From the NCBI GenBank assembly GCA_965249205.1, contig CBDFLL010000004.1, forward strand, positions 558,001 to 622,000: a DNA stretch of 64,000 nt. The letters run 5' to 3'. The stretch's first letter is position 1. The number at the start of each line of letters is the position of its first letter. This stretch comes from JAQBVV01 sp965249205. Lineage in GTDB: Bacteria > Acidobacteriota > Vicinamibacteria > Vicinamibacterales > UBA2999. The translations under genes and the position numbers were made by a program. Below, one piece after another: positions 22,168-31,290 of this stretch. Below the pieces are notes generated by a model. The model saw nothing but the letters and a program-made list of their open reading frames with translations, was not told where the DNA came from and searched no databases.

Positions 22168-22899
22168 ATGCCCGACTCAACGATTCTCACTGATGCTCGG
22201 TTCGTCGAACACGATACGGAGCGCACGATTCGGCATCGAAACAAGGGCTACTATAGGGTTCTTCACTGGCCAATCTGGATCTTTGTTTTTTTCATCGCGC
22301 CCGGGCCGCTCACATTTGACCTCGTCGAGCGGGGATTCGATCGCCGCATGGTCGGCTGGCTCGCCGTAGTCTTGGGCGCTACGGCGGTTGCCGCATTTCG
22401 GGGGCGCCTGCCGGGATGCGAGCCGAAGCCCTATATCATCCGGTTCACCGAGGATCGTCCGAATCCCCTCTACCGTCGCATTTGCTATACGACGGCGTGG
22501 GGGGAAGTAGTCGCGTTTGCTGCCCTGAATGTGGCGGGCCTCGCGTACGCAGCGGTGTTTGGCGACTGGCGCCTGAAGCAAATGTACGAGCTCGCCTATT
22601 TTCCCATTGCGGGCGGCGTCTGGATGCTCGGCGCACTCGGGTATCTTCCACGCGTAAAGGCCTCCACGCAGGGAGAGGGCCACGAACGGCGATATTTCTA
22701 TGGCTCTGTGTGGGCGGTGACGATTGCGCAGCCGGTGCTGTGGATCCTCTGGAAGGTACTGCCCGCAACGCGGCCTGGGGACGCAGCCAAGCTCTTGGTG
22801 TTTGTCGCGATCCTCATGTACGTCGGACACTTGTCGCGCCTAGGACTCCTGCCCCGTACTCGACCAATCGTGCCAGGGGAACTTGCGGTGTCTGATTGA
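22168..22899 (+). CDS. Polytopic membrane protein of unknown function
   Basis: I do not recognise this 243-residue protein. It has about five or six hydrophobic segments: WPIWIFVFFIAPGPLTF (about 34-50), GWLAVVLGATAVAAF, VAFAALNVAGLAYAAVF, LAYFPIAGGVWMLGALGYL, VTIAQPVLWILWKVL and LLVFVAILMYVGHL. The loop between the second and third is polar with several arginines. It should be an inner-membrane protein. It stands alone between the rRNA operon and a methyltransferase, both on the same strand. No motif suggests an enzyme activity. Confidence 0.75.
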   Translation: MPDSTILTDARFVEHDTERTIRHRNKGYYRVLHWPIWIFVFFIAPGPLTFDLVERGFDRRMVGWLAVVLGATAVAAFRGRLPGCEPKPYIIRFTEDRPNPLYRRICYTTAWGEVVAFAALNVAGLAYAAVFGDWRLKQMYELAYFPIAGGVWMLGALGYLPRVKASTQGEGHERRYFYGSVWAVTIAQPVLWILWKVLPATRPGDAAKLLVFVAILMYVGHLSRLGLLPRTRPIVPGELAVSD

Positions 22900-22992
22900 C
22901 CCACGCGGCCGGTACCGCACGTGTCGTTGCGGCTTCTCCATTTGAATCGACGCCAGTCGGGAGCGTGCTGATGCCTTCGTCTTGCCCGATCG

Positions 22993-23856
22993 TTGGAGCG
23001 GCCACAGCCGTGCCCGTGTTTATCGAGTGCCTGCCCACCAGGCAGCCCGCCACCGTTGCCCAAGAAACCCCATAGCGAAGGCCATCTCGGGTGGGACGAG
23101 TACGCTCCGTTCTACGACTGGGAGAACGCGCGAACACTCGGTCGACGCGACGTGCCCTTCTGGAGAACCATCGCGCTAAAGGCCCACGGCCCCGTTCTCG
23201 AGCTAGGGTGCGGTACGGGCCGCATCGCCGCGCCGCTCGGCCGTGCCGGCGTGAGACTCGTCGGCATTGATCGCTCAGCCTCGATGTTGGCCATCGCACG
23301 CCGGCGCGTGGCGCGGGCACGCCTCAGGAGGCAGGTGGGTTTGGTCAGAGGCGACATCAGGGCCACACCGTTTCTAGACTCCGCCTTTTCGGCCGTTCTG
23401 GCTCCCTACGGCGTTCTGCAGTCCTTGCTCCGCGAACGAGACCTCGCCGCAACGCTGAGCGCGGTCCATCGTGTTCTCCGCCGGGGCGGGACCTTCGGTG
23501 TCGAACTCGTGGCGGACCTGCCTTCATGGGCCGAGTATCAGAAGCGCGTGAGTCTCAAGGGTTGGAGAGATCGTCCAGGTGGCGCCCATGTGACACTGGT
23601 AGAAACAGTACGGCAGGACCGCGCGAGACGGCTGACGATCTTTGACCAGGAGTTCACAGAGCGACGCGGGAACCAGCGCCACTCCCGCCGATTTGCGCTC
23701 ACGTTTCGCTCCCTGTCGGTTCCGCAGATGGCCCGTCGCCTCGAGAAGGCAGGCTTTGAGATCACGGCGCTGCGCGGCGATTATCAAGGCGGCCCCTGGT
23801 CTCCCAAGGCCGAGGTATGGATCATTCTGAGCCGACGACGTTCGCCCATCGGTTGA
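22993..23856 (+). CDS. Class I SAM-dependent methyltransferase
   Basis: A Rossmann-fold methyltransferase. Motif I is LELGCGTGRIAAPLG, the acidic residue of motif II is in LVGIDRSASML, and motif IV falls near GDIRATPFLDSAFSAVLAP. The substrate is unknown. The start is undecided: TTG at 22993 (287 residues) leads through a proline-rich stretch that looks non-coding, while TTG at 23056 begins close to the conserved WDEYAPFYDWENARTLG. I favour the shorter form of about 266 residues but give the outer limit here. Confidence 0.8.
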   Translation: MERPQPCPCLSSACPPGSPPPLPKKPHSEGHLGWDEYAPFYDWENARTLGRRDVPFWRTIALKAHGPVLELGCGTGRIAAPLGRAGVRLVGIDRSASMLAIARRRVARARLRRQVGLVRGDIRATPFLDSAFSAVLAPYGVLQSLLRERDLAATLSAVHRVLRRGGTFGVELVADLPSWAEYQKRVSLKGWRDRPGGAHVTLVETVRQDRARRLTIFDQEFTERRGNQRHSRRFALTFRSLSVPQMARRLEKAGFEITALRGDYQGGPWSPKAEVWIILSRRRSPIG

Positions 23857-23922
23857 TGAGGAAGGCGGAGACGATCTGGTAGAATCGACGCAACTTTCCC
23901 TCGGTTTATCTGGAGTTTTCGC

Positions 23923-24672
23923 ATGTCAGGCCATTCCAAGTGGCACACCATCAAACATAAGAAAGGGGCTACCGACGCCAAGCGCGGGAAAATTTTCACC
24001 CGAATTATCAAAGAACTGACGGTTGCCGCGAGGAACGGTGGCGGCGATCCTGAGATGAATCCGCGGCTGCGCACGGTTGTTGCCGACGCCAAGGCGAACA
24101 ACATGCCGCGCGAGAATATCGATCGCGCCATTCGGCGAGGTACAGGTGAGGAGCCTGGCGTCTCATACGACGAGATCACCTACGAAGGGTACGGTCCCGG
24201 CGGCGTGGCGCTGATGATCGAAACGCTCACCGATAACAAGAATCGTACGGTGGGAGAGATTCGCCACGTGCTTGGCAAGCACGCTGGAAACCTGGCGGCT
24301 GAGAACAGCGTCGCGTGGATGTTTTCCAGGAAAGGGCAGATTCTGGTGGAGAAGGGCCCGATCGACGAGGACAAGCTCCTCTCGGCCGCGCTTGACGCCG
24401 GCGCGGACGACGTGAACGACGACGAGGGAGGCTGGGAAGTTGTCTGTCCACCAGAGGCCTTCGAGACTGTGCGCGAGGCCGTTCAGGCACTCGGCATCGA
24501 GCCTGTTGGGGCGGCGATCGTGATGATTCCGCAGAGCCTGGTCAAGCTGGTTGGACGGGAGGCGCAACAGATGCTGAAACTGATGGAAGCGATCGAAGAT
24601 CAGGACGATGTACAGCATGTGTGGGCCAATTTCGAGGTGGACGAGAAGGAGCTCGAGGCCTCTCTGGCGTGA
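23923..24672 (+). CDS. yebC: YebC/PmpR family protein
   Basis: A 249-residue member of the YebC/TACO1 family, starting MSGHSKWHTIKHKKGATDAK, which is diagnostic. The family has been described both as DNA-binding regulators and as ribosome-associated translation factors. YEGYGPGGVALMIE is the conserved central stretch. It sits directly upstream of ruvC, whose GTG overlaps its stop, the arrangement seen in many bacteria. Confidence 0.95.
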   Translation: MSGHSKWHTIKHKKGATDAKRGKIFTRIIKELTVAARNGGGDPEMNPRLRTVVADAKANNMPRENIDRAIRRGTGEEPGVSYDEITYEGYGPGGVALMIETLTDNKNRTVGEIRHVLGKHAGNLAAENSVAWMFSRKGQILVEKGPIDEDKLLSAALDAGADDVNDDEGGWEVVCPPEAFETVREAVQALGIEPVGAAIVMIPQSLVKLVGREAQQMLKLMEAIEDQDDVQHVWANFEVDEKELEASLA

Positions 24673-25244
24673 AGATTTTCGGCATCGATCCGGGTTCCGA
24701 GCGCACCGGTTACGGCTGCCTGGAAACGGATGGCCGCGCGACCCACCTGGTGATGTGTGGTGCGGTCAGCGCTCTCCCCGGTGATGCTTTTCCACAGCGC
24801 CTGGCGCGCATTCACCGAGAGCTCTCCACGCTACTGAGTCGCTGCGCCCCCGACTGCGTCGCCATAGAAAACGTGTTCCACGCTATCAACGTCCGTAGTG
24901 CCCTGAAGCTCGGGCATGCCCGTGGCGTCGCGATGCTCGCGGCGGTCGAAGCAGGTTGCCCGGTGGCGGAATACTCCCCGACAGAGATCAAGCGCGCTGT
25001 CGTGGGCTATGGCCGTGCGGACAAGCAACAGGTTCAGCAGATGATCAAACTGCTGCTCGGTCTCGAGCAGTTGCCCTCGCCGCACGATGCTGCTGATGCA
25101 CTCGCGGTCGCGATCTGCCATCTGCATTCGGTGCCGAACTACGCTGGGGCGGACTCTGGGGTACCCCGCTACGCGTCGCCGGCGTCGCCCCGCCGGCCCC
25201 AGCCGAAGACCTGGCGGCAGTACCGCCCACCGACGACTGGATGA
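24669..25244 (+). CDS. ruvC: Holliday junction resolvase RuvC
   Basis: Cuts Holliday junctions symmetrically with RuvAB. The GTG at 24669 gives the typical start KIFGIDPGSERTGYG with the first catalytic Asp. The second acidic residue is in CVAIENVF and the last ones in SPHDAADALAVAICH. It is 191 residues long, with a Pro/Arg-rich tail not expected to be essential. Stop and start codons overlap with yebC and ruvA. Confidence 0.96.
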   Translation: MKIFGIDPGSERTGYGCLETDGRATHLVMCGAVSALPGDAFPQRLARIHRELSTLLSRCAPDCVAIENVFHAINVRSALKLGHARGVAMLAAVEAGCPVAEYSPTEIKRAVVGYGRADKQQVQQMIKLLLGLEQLPSPHDAADALAVAICHLHSVPNYAGADSGVPRYASPASPRRPQPKTWRQYRPPTTG

Positions 25245-25843
25245 TCGCGTTTCTTCGCGGACGGGTCCTCGACAAACAGCCCAACGTGCTCGTCGTGGAC
25301 GTGCAGGGTGTGGGTTACCAAGTGCATGTGCCCCTGTCCACTTACTACGACATTGGCGACCAGGGAGCGGAGATCGCGCTTCACATCCATACGCACGTTC
25401 GTGAAGAGGCGTTTCACCTCTACGGATTCTTAACGACGATCGAGCAGCAGTTGTTCGAACGGCTGATAACGATTAGCGGAATCGGGCCAAAGTTGGCCGT
25501 CGCCGTGTTGTCAGGCATTGGGCCCGTCGAACTCGTCCACGCGGTGCAGCACGGTGATGTCGGACGACTGACCGGCATTCCAGGTGTCGGGCGCAAGACG
25601 GCCGAGCGAATGATTCTCGAGTTAAAGGATCGCCTCGCGCACCTAACCTTGGCGCAGGGCACTGGCGACCCCTCAACGATGGCTCCCGGCGAACGGCTTC
25701 GCGACGATCTCCTTTCGGCCCTGCAGAACCTGGGCTATCATCGGCCGCTGGCGGAAAAGGCTGTTGACGCGATGCTGTCGTCCACCAGCGAACGCAGCTT
25801 TGAGCGTGGGCTCAAGGCTGCGCTGCGCGAGCTCATGCGATAG
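25241..25843 (+). CDS. ruvA: Holliday junction helicase subunit RuvA
   Basis: The tetrameric junction-binding partner of RuvB. It is 200 residues, beginning MIAFLRGRVLDKQPN (OB-fold domain I). Domain II has two helix-hairpin-helix motifs: ISGIGPKLAVAVLSG and IPGVGRKTAERMILELKD. Domain III contacts RuvB at the C-terminus (LGYHRPLAEKAVDAML). The ATG overlaps the ruvC stop. Confidence 0.96.
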   Translation: MIAFLRGRVLDKQPNVLVVDVQGVGYQVHVPLSTYYDIGDQGAEIALHIHTHVREEAFHLYGFLTTIEQQLFERLITISGIGPKLAVAVLSGIGPVELVHAVQHGDVGRLTGIPGVGRKTAERMILELKDRLAHLTLAQGTGDPSTMAPGERLRDDLLSALQNLGYHRPLAEKAVDAMLSSTSERSFERGLKAALRELMR

Positions 25844-25878
25844 CGCGTCAACGTCCCCAACCTGCTGACTGTGACCGA

Positions 25879-26895
25879 ATGAATGACCGCGTGGTGGCCG
25901 GTGGGCGCGTCGAGGAGGACGCGCAATACGAGGCCGGGCTTCGCCCACGCACCCTCAACGAATACATCGGACAGGACCGTGTTCGCGACAATCTCGAGGT
26001 GTCGATCGCCGCGGCTCGCGGCCGGGCGGAGGCACTCGATCATGTGCTGCTCTACGGGCCGCCAGGACTAGGTAAGACCACTCTCGCGTACGTCATCGGC
26101 AATGAAATGGGCGTGCCGGTGCGCTCCACCGCGGGGCCCGTCATCGAGAAGCCTGGCGACCTGGCGGCGATGTTGACAAACCTGCAGCAGCACGAAGTAC
26201 TGTTCATCGACGAAATCCACCGGCTGTCGCCAGCGATCGAGGAGATTCTCTATCCGGCGATGGAGGACTATGAGCTCGATATCGTGATCGGGCAAGGTCC
26301 GAGTGCGCGTTCCGTCAAGGTTCCGGTCCAGCGTTTCACGCTGATCGGCGCGACGACCCGGGCGGGCCTGCTAACCTCTCCATTGCGGTCTCGTTTCGGC
26401 ATCGTGCATCGCCTCGACTTCTACGAGGCAGCTGATGTGGAGGAGATCGTCCGCCGTTCTGCAAAGATTCTCGGGGTCGTGATCGACGACGAGGCGAGGA
26501 AAGAGATCGGGCGCCGATCGCGCGGAACGCCCCGAATTGTCAACCGCCTGCTGCGGCGTGTCCGGGATTACGCTCAGGTGAGGGCGGATGGTCGGATTAC
26601 GGCGGAGGTCGCGCGCGCGGCGATGGAACTGCTTGAGGTGGACGATCGAGGCTTCGACGAAGTCGACCGCAAGCTGCTGCGGACGATCATTGACAAGTTC
26701 AGCGGTGGGCCGGTCGGCGTGAACAGCCTGGCCGCGGCGATCAGCGAAGAGAAGGATGCGATCGAGGATATCTACGAGCCGTTCCTGATTCAGGCAGGTT
26801 TTCTTGATCGTACGCCCCGGGGTCGGATTGCGACTGCCCGGGCTTACGAGTATTTTGGACTTACTGCTCCTCGGAGGGACTCTCAGCTTTGGTAA
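25879..26895 (+). CDS. ruvB: Holliday junction helicase motor RuvB
   Basis: The AAA+ ATPase that drives branch migration. It is 338 residues. Walker A is GPPGLGKTTLA (about 58-68), Walker B is FIDEIHRL, and the sensor region is GATTRAGLLTSPLRSRFG. The N-terminal LRPRTLNEYIGQD is typical. The C-terminal winged-helix domain includes DRTPRGRIATARAYEY. The TAA stop overlaps the TTG of fabH. Confidence 0.97.
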   Translation: MNDRVVAGGRVEEDAQYEAGLRPRTLNEYIGQDRVRDNLEVSIAAARGRAEALDHVLLYGPPGLGKTTLAYVIGNEMGVPVRSTAGPVIEKPGDLAAMLTNLQQHEVLFIDEIHRLSPAIEEILYPAMEDYELDIVIGQGPSARSVKVPVQRFTLIGATTRAGLLTSPLRSRFGIVHRLDFYEAADVEEIVRRSAKILGVVIDDEARKEIGRRSRGTPRIVNRLLRRVRDYAQVRADGRITAEVARAAMELLEVDDRGFDEVDRKLLRTIIDKFSGGPVGVNSLAAAISEEKDAIEDIYEPFLIQAGFLDRTPRGRIATARAYEYFGLTAPRRDSQLW

Positions 26896-27908
26896 CTACC
26901 GCGTCTTTACGTCCGGCGCGCGCACACATCTCCAGCATAGCCACATACGTGCCGCCGCGCGTGCTCAGCAATGCCGACCTTGAGAAACTAGTCGATACGA
27001 GCAACGAGTGGATCATGAAACGCGTCGGCATCCGAGAGCGCCATGTCGTCGATCCGGGGGTGGCCACCTCAGACCTCGCGTGCGAGGCCGCCCTGTCCGC
27101 GATTCAGAAGGCCGGTCTGACAGCGAAGGACATTGACCTTATTATTGTCGCCACCACCACGCCGGACACGCTATTCCCGAGCACCGCCTGCCTCTTGCAG
27201 GCCAGGATCGACGCTCCACATGCGTGGGGCTTTGACCTCAATGCTGCGTGTTCAGGGTTTACGTATGCGCTGACCACGGCATCACAAATCGTGGCGGCCG
27301 GTGGTAGTCGACACGCTCTGGTTGTCGGTGCGGATGTGATGTCGAGCATCATCGACTACACGGATAGAGCGACATGCGTGCTGTTCGGTGACGGCGCCGG
27401 CGCTGTCGTAGTCGAGCCCACCGATGACGCGTCGATCGGCGTTCTCGATTTTGAGAATTACGTCGATGGGACCGGGGGGCCGGCGCTGTGCATGCCGGCG
27501 GGAGGCAGCCGGCTGCCAGCGTCCACGGAGACCGTAGAACAGCGCCTGCACTACGTGAAACAGGACGGCCAGGCTGTGTTCAAGTTTGCGGTTCGCAACA
27601 TGGAAGAGGTCTGTCGAAGGATTCTGGAGCGCAACCAACTCCGCGCGGAGCAGGTCGATCTGTTCGTGCCGCACCAGGCCAGCGAGCGCATCATCGTCGC
27701 GGCGGTTGAGAAACTGGGCCTGCCACGAGAGAAGGTCGTGATCAACATTGATCGGTTCGGAAACACGACGGCCTGCACGATTCCGCTGGCGCTTTGCGAA
27801 GCCTATGAAGCGGGTCGCCTGAAACGTGGCGACCTCGTGCTCTTGGCCTCGGTGGGGGCCGGCTTTACTGTAGGCGGTGTGCTGCTGCGGTGGGGCCTCG
27901 ACGCGTAG
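26889..27908 (+). CDS. fabH: 3-oxoacyl-ACP synthase III
   Basis: Condenses an acyl-CoA primer with malonyl-ACP to start fatty acid synthesis. The 339-residue protein has the active-site cysteine in LNAACSGFTYAL (about 119), the histidine in VPHQASERI and the asparagine in FGNTTACTIPLAL. The start is TTG at 26889, overlapping ruvB; no ATG lies close to the conserved ISSIATYVPPRVLSN. It is probably transcribed with the ruv genes, which is a placement rather than a functional link. Confidence 0.94.
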   Translation: MVTTASLRPARAHISSIATYVPPRVLSNADLEKLVDTSNEWIMKRVGIRERHVVDPGVATSDLACEAALSAIQKAGLTAKDIDLIIVATTTPDTLFPSTACLLQARIDAPHAWGFDLNAACSGFTYALTTASQIVAAGGSRHALVVGADVMSSIIDYTDRATCVLFGDGAGAVVVEPTDDASIGVLDFENYVDGTGGPALCMPAGGSRLPASTETVEQRLHYVKQDGQAVFKFAVRNMEEVCRRILERNQLRAEQVDLFVPHQASERIIVAAVEKLGLPREKVVINIDRFGNTTACTIPLALCEAYEAGRLKRGDLVLLASVGAGFTVGGVLLRWGLDA

Positions 27909-27989
27909 GCATCACAGAGTCGCGTGTCTGCCCGCGTCGTGCTCGCGAGGCCGATCCTCCGCTCGCGCGGTAAACCGTAGGGTCAGGAC

Positions 27990-28943
27990 GTGACGCGCGC
28001 TTCCAGGGTTGTGATTCCGAGTGGCGTCGATCGCGCGACGTTGACCGTCGCGGGCCGCGAGGTGCATCTGACGAACCTGCGGAAGCCGTTCTGGCCTGAA
28101 CACGGCATCACGAAAGGCGCGTTGCTGCAGTACTACTCGGACGTGGCATCTGCGCTGCTGCCCCACATTCGTGATCGCGCGATGGTCATAAAGCGTTACC
28201 CTCACGGCGCCGCTGGTCCGTTCTTCTTCATGAAGCACGCGCCGACCCCACGTCCGGCGTGGATTCGCACGTGCCCCATTCCGCACCCAGGCGGGACGGC
28301 GATCGACTTTCCTGTCATTGACGACTTGCCGTCGTTGCTGTGGGTCGTCAATCTCGGGTGTATCGACCTCAACCAGTGGTATGCCAAATGCGACGATGTC
28401 GACCGACCGGACTTCGTGCACTTCGATCTTGACCCTGGCGAAGGCGCGACGTTTGAGCACGTGCGCGAATGCGCCCTGATCATCAGGGATGCACTCCACA
28501 CGCTCGGTATGAAACCTCTCGTCAAGACAAGCGGATCGAAGGGCGTGCATCTCTACGTCCCGATCGTGCGCCGGCCGGTGCAGAAGGCAGTCTGGACATT
28601 CGCCAAGGCGCTCGCGGTGGAACTGGGGTTGCGACACCCGAAGTTAATGACGACCGAATACCGGATCGCGAAGCGGCCCAGAGGGCGAGTCCTTGTGGAC
28701 TACAACCAGAACCGGTGGGGCAGCACGCTTGCCAGCGTGTACTCCGTGCGACCGCGGCCGCGCGCCACGGTATCGACACCGCTGAAATGGGAGGAGGTTG
28801 CCGGCCGTGCCACGACAGAAGATTTCCGGATCGACAATGTCCCGGCGCGTCTTCGGGCGGAAGGCGATCTGTGGAAACCGCTTCTGCGCGCGCGCGGTCG
28901 TACCGACCTCGACACGTTCCTGCCAGCCAGTCGAGGGGCATGA
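27990..28943 (+). CDS. Stand-alone LigD-type polymerase/primase domain
   Basis: A 317-residue archaeo-eukaryotic primase-type polymerase, corresponding to the polymerase domain of the end-joining ligase LigD. These fill gaps or add ribonucleotides at double-strand breaks. The metal-binding aspartates lie in VHFDLDPGEG. KTSGSKGVHLYVP and RVLVDYNQNRWGSTLASVYSVRP are the other signatures. The start KPFWPEHGITKGALLQYY is typical. No ligase or nuclease domain is attached and no Ku gene is in the window. Its TGA overlaps the first queA ATG. Confidence 0.9.
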   Translation: MTRASRVVIPSGVDRATLTVAGREVHLTNLRKPFWPEHGITKGALLQYYSDVASALLPHIRDRAMVIKRYPHGAAGPFFFMKHAPTPRPAWIRTCPIPHPGGTAIDFPVIDDLPSLLWVVNLGCIDLNQWYAKCDDVDRPDFVHFDLDPGEGATFEHVRECALIIRDALHTLGMKPLVKTSGSKGVHLYVPIVRRPVQKAVWTFAKALAVELGLRHPKLMTTEYRIAKRPRGRVLVDYNQNRWGSTLASVYSVRPRPRATVSTPLKWEEVAGRATTEDFRIDNVPARLRAEGDLWKPLLRARGRTDLDTFLPASRGA

Positions 28944-30145
28944 CCGACCCGGTCATGATGACACGCGATTTTGACTTCGACCTTCCCGATGCATTGATCG
29001 CGCAGGAGCCGCCCGCTACGCGGGGCGACTCGCGGCTGCTCGTGCTGTATCGAGAGACCGGAAGGATCGAGCACACGGCGTTTTCGCACGTGGCTGACTT
29101 CCTGCACCGCGGCGATGTTCTAGCGTTGAACAATACCAAAGTGTTTCCTGCGCGTCTGCTGGGGCACCGCGTTCCGGGCGGCGGTGCCGCCGAGTGCCTG
29201 CTGATTCGTCAGGTTCCGAAGCCGCCGGGAGAAGCGCCTGATACCGCCACGGGCGACGATGGCGAAGGAAGCGCTGCCGGTGGATTGGTGGACGCCGATC
29301 TGCCAACCGCGCAGGCGGTGGCCGGCGAGAGGCTGGACGGGGAAGAGTACGCCGCTGGGAGCCCGGTCTGGTGGGAAGCGCTCATGCATCCTGGCCAGCG
29401 CCTGAGGCCGGGAACGCGGACTGTCTTCGAGCGTGCCGGCGTGCGGCTGTACGGTGAGGTCGCGGCGAGGCACTTTCATGGTCGCCGGACGATCAAGCTC
29501 TGGACCGACAGCGACATCGACGTCGTCGACGCGATCGAACGTATCGGCCACATGCCACTGCCCCCCTACATCAAACGCGACGACCGACTCTCGGATCGCG
29601 AGCGCTATCAGACTGTATACGCCCGCGAACGAGGTTCGATTGCGGCGCCGACGGCCGGTCTGCACTTCACCGCAGACGTGCTCGAGACGCTTGTGTCCCG
29701 GGGTGTCGAACGCACGGAACTCACACTGCATATCGGCTACGGGACATTCAAGCCAATGCGTTGCGAACGTATCCAGGACCATGTTGTCGACCCGGAGGCA
29801 TGCGTAGTGCCCACAGAGACCGCCGAGGCATTGACGCGGGCGCGAAGAGAGGGACGGCGAATCATCGCGGTCGGCACGACCAGTATGCGTGCGTTGGAAT
29901 CGTTGACGTCCCACGAGGATGGCCGGATTCGGCCATCAACCGCGGACGCGGAGTTGTTCATCAGGCCGGGCCACGAGTTTCGCGTCGCCGACGGCCTCAT
30001 TACGAATTTTCATCTGCCCTGCTCGTCACTGCTTGTCCTTGTGGCTGCCTTCGCCGGTCGCGAACGGGTTCTCCGCGCCTACCGTGAGGCGATCAGTCGA
30101 GGGTATCGCTTCTACAGCTACGGCGACGCGATGGCGATCCTGTAA
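28940..30145 (+). CDS. queA: tRNA preQ1 ribosyltransferase-isomerase
   Basis: Adds the epoxycyclopentane ring to preQ1 in tRNA using the ribosyl part of SAM, a late step of queuosine synthesis. Motifs include LALNNTKVFPARLLG, GSIAAPTAGLHFT, LHIGYGTFKPM and VGTTSMRALES. At 401 residues it is about 45 longer than usual. The extra part lies near residues 92-135, is rich in Gly, Ala, Asp and Glu, and splits the region between the QVP strand and WWEALMHPG. ATGs at 28940, 28955 and 28958 are all possible starts. Confidence 0.94.
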   Translation: MTDPVMMTRDFDFDLPDALIAQEPPATRGDSRLLVLYRETGRIEHTAFSHVADFLHRGDVLALNNTKVFPARLLGHRVPGGGAAECLLIRQVPKPPGEAPDTATGDDGEGSAAGGLVDADLPTAQAVAGERLDGEEYAAGSPVWWEALMHPGQRLRPGTRTVFERAGVRLYGEVAARHFHGRRTIKLWTDSDIDVVDAIERIGHMPLPPYIKRDDRLSDRERYQTVYARERGSIAAPTAGLHFTADVLETLVSRGVERTELTLHIGYGTFKPMRCERIQDHVVDPEACVVPTETAEALTRARREGRRIIAVGTTSMRALESLTSHEDGRIRPSTADAELFIRPGHEFRVADGLITNFHLPCSSLLVLVAAFAGRERVLRAYREAISRGYRFYSYGDAMAIL

Positions 30146-30154
30146 CGTATACCG

Positions 30155-31102
30155 ATGCCGTTTCCTTATGAGGAGTTTGACCTTTCGGGCGTGCACACCT
30201 ATCCGCTGGCGTCGAGGATCAACAAGGCGCGGATCGAAGATTTCGCTCGGCCGGTGGTGCGAGGCTCCAGCTTCAAGGAATGGTTCGACTCGCTGCCGCA
30301 GATTCTTGGAGGCAGCGATCTCCGGCGGGTGGTTGCAGCGGTTGTCGGCGCGCGCACGCGCGGTGGTGGCGTCGTGTGGGGCCTCGGCGCCCACGTCATC
30401 AAGACCGGCGTGTCGCCGGTGCTGATCGAATTGATGCGCCGCGGCTTCGTGTCAGCGGTGGCACTCAACGGCGCGGGCATCATCCACGACTGTGAAGTCG
30501 CGCTGTCGGGCGCCACGTCGGAAGACGTGGACGAGGCCCTCGGCCCCGGCCGCTTCGGGATGGCCGAGGAGACGGGCGTATTGTTGAACGGCGCCATTCG
30601 CCGCGGGGCCGAACAGGGTCTTGGCCTCGGTCAAGCCGTCGCGGCATTTCTCTCCGATTGCAACCCGCCGCACGCGGATCGAAGTCTGGCGGTGGCCGCG
30701 TATCGTCTGGGCATTCCGATGACGGTCCACGTGGCCATGGGCACCGACATCATTCATATGCATCACACGGCTTCCGGCGCGGCTATTGGCGACACGAGCC
30801 TACGGGACTTCAGGTTCTTCACCTCGTGTGTGGCCCGCCTCGGAGGCGGCGTGTACCTGAACTGTGGGTCGGCGGTGGTGCTACCCGAGGTGTTCCTGAA
30901 GGCGGTCGCGCTCGCGCGCAACCAGGGTGTCACGCTCGAAGGATTGACGACAGTCAACATCGATTTTCTGAGGATGTATCGCCCAGAGACCAACGTGCTG
31001 ACGCGGCCTGTAGCCGGCACCGGAGGCGCGGGGATCTCGCTGGTCGGCCATCACGAGGTACTGATTCCCCTGCTGGCGGCCGCCATCATGGAAGCAGCGT
31101 AA
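30155..31102 (+). CDS. Deoxyhypusine-synthase-like protein
   Basis: A 315-residue protein that resembles the deoxyhypusine synthase family. The stretch around residues 72-120 contains VVWGLGAHVIKTGVSPVLIE and LNGAGIIHDCEVALSG, comparable to the NAD-binding core of that family. True deoxyhypusine synthase modifies eIF5A in eukaryotes and archaea. Bacterial relatives can act as homospermidine synthases or have unknown roles. A later HHTASGAAIGDTSLRDF and GSAVVLPEVFLKA support an enzyme. I cannot identify the catalytic lysine with confidence. It follows queA by nine bases and is probably co-transcribed. Confidence 0.6.
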   Translation: MPFPYEEFDLSGVHTYPLASRINKARIEDFARPVVRGSSFKEWFDSLPQILGGSDLRRVVAAVVGARTRGGGVVWGLGAHVIKTGVSPVLIELMRRGFVSAVALNGAGIIHDCEVALSGATSEDVDEALGPGRFGMAEETGVLLNGAIRRGAEQGLGLGQAVAAFLSDCNPPHADRSLAVAAYRLGIPMTVHVAMGTDIIHMHHTASGAAIGDTSLRDFRFFTSCVARLGGGVYLNCGSAVVLPEVFLKAVALARNQGVTLEGLTTVNIDFLRMYRPETNVLTRPVAGTGGAGISLVGHHEVLIPLLAAAIMEAA

Positions 31103-31154
31103 GCTGGTGGCGCAGCAGTCCGGGCCCCCGGTCCTGATAGAATTCTAGATTCGT

Positions 31155-31231
31155 GCCGGAGTAGCTCAGCCGGTTAGAGCACGCGTCTCATAAGCGCGGG
31201 GTCGGCGGTTCGAGTCCGCCCTCCGGCACCA
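31155..31231 (+). tRNA. tRNA-Met (CAT, elongator type)
   Basis: A 77-base cloverleaf with acceptor arms GCCGGAG / CTCCGGC and encoded CCA. The anticodon loop CTCATAAG holds CAT. The paired first base rules against an initiator. A CAT anticodon can also mark tRNA-Ile2, the target of the TilS enzyme encoded immediately downstream; the sequence alone does not settle this. Confidence 0.9.
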
Positions 31232-31290
31232 TCGAAGCCCAAATCCCACCCCGGATCCCAGCGCGCGACCGCAGACTTGGGGCTGGGGAT

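Noticed and set aside
31232..31290. A riboswitch or attenuator between the tRNA-Met and tilS
   Set aside because: The region contains loosely complementary ATCCC and GGGAT stretches but no conserved aptamer or terminator.
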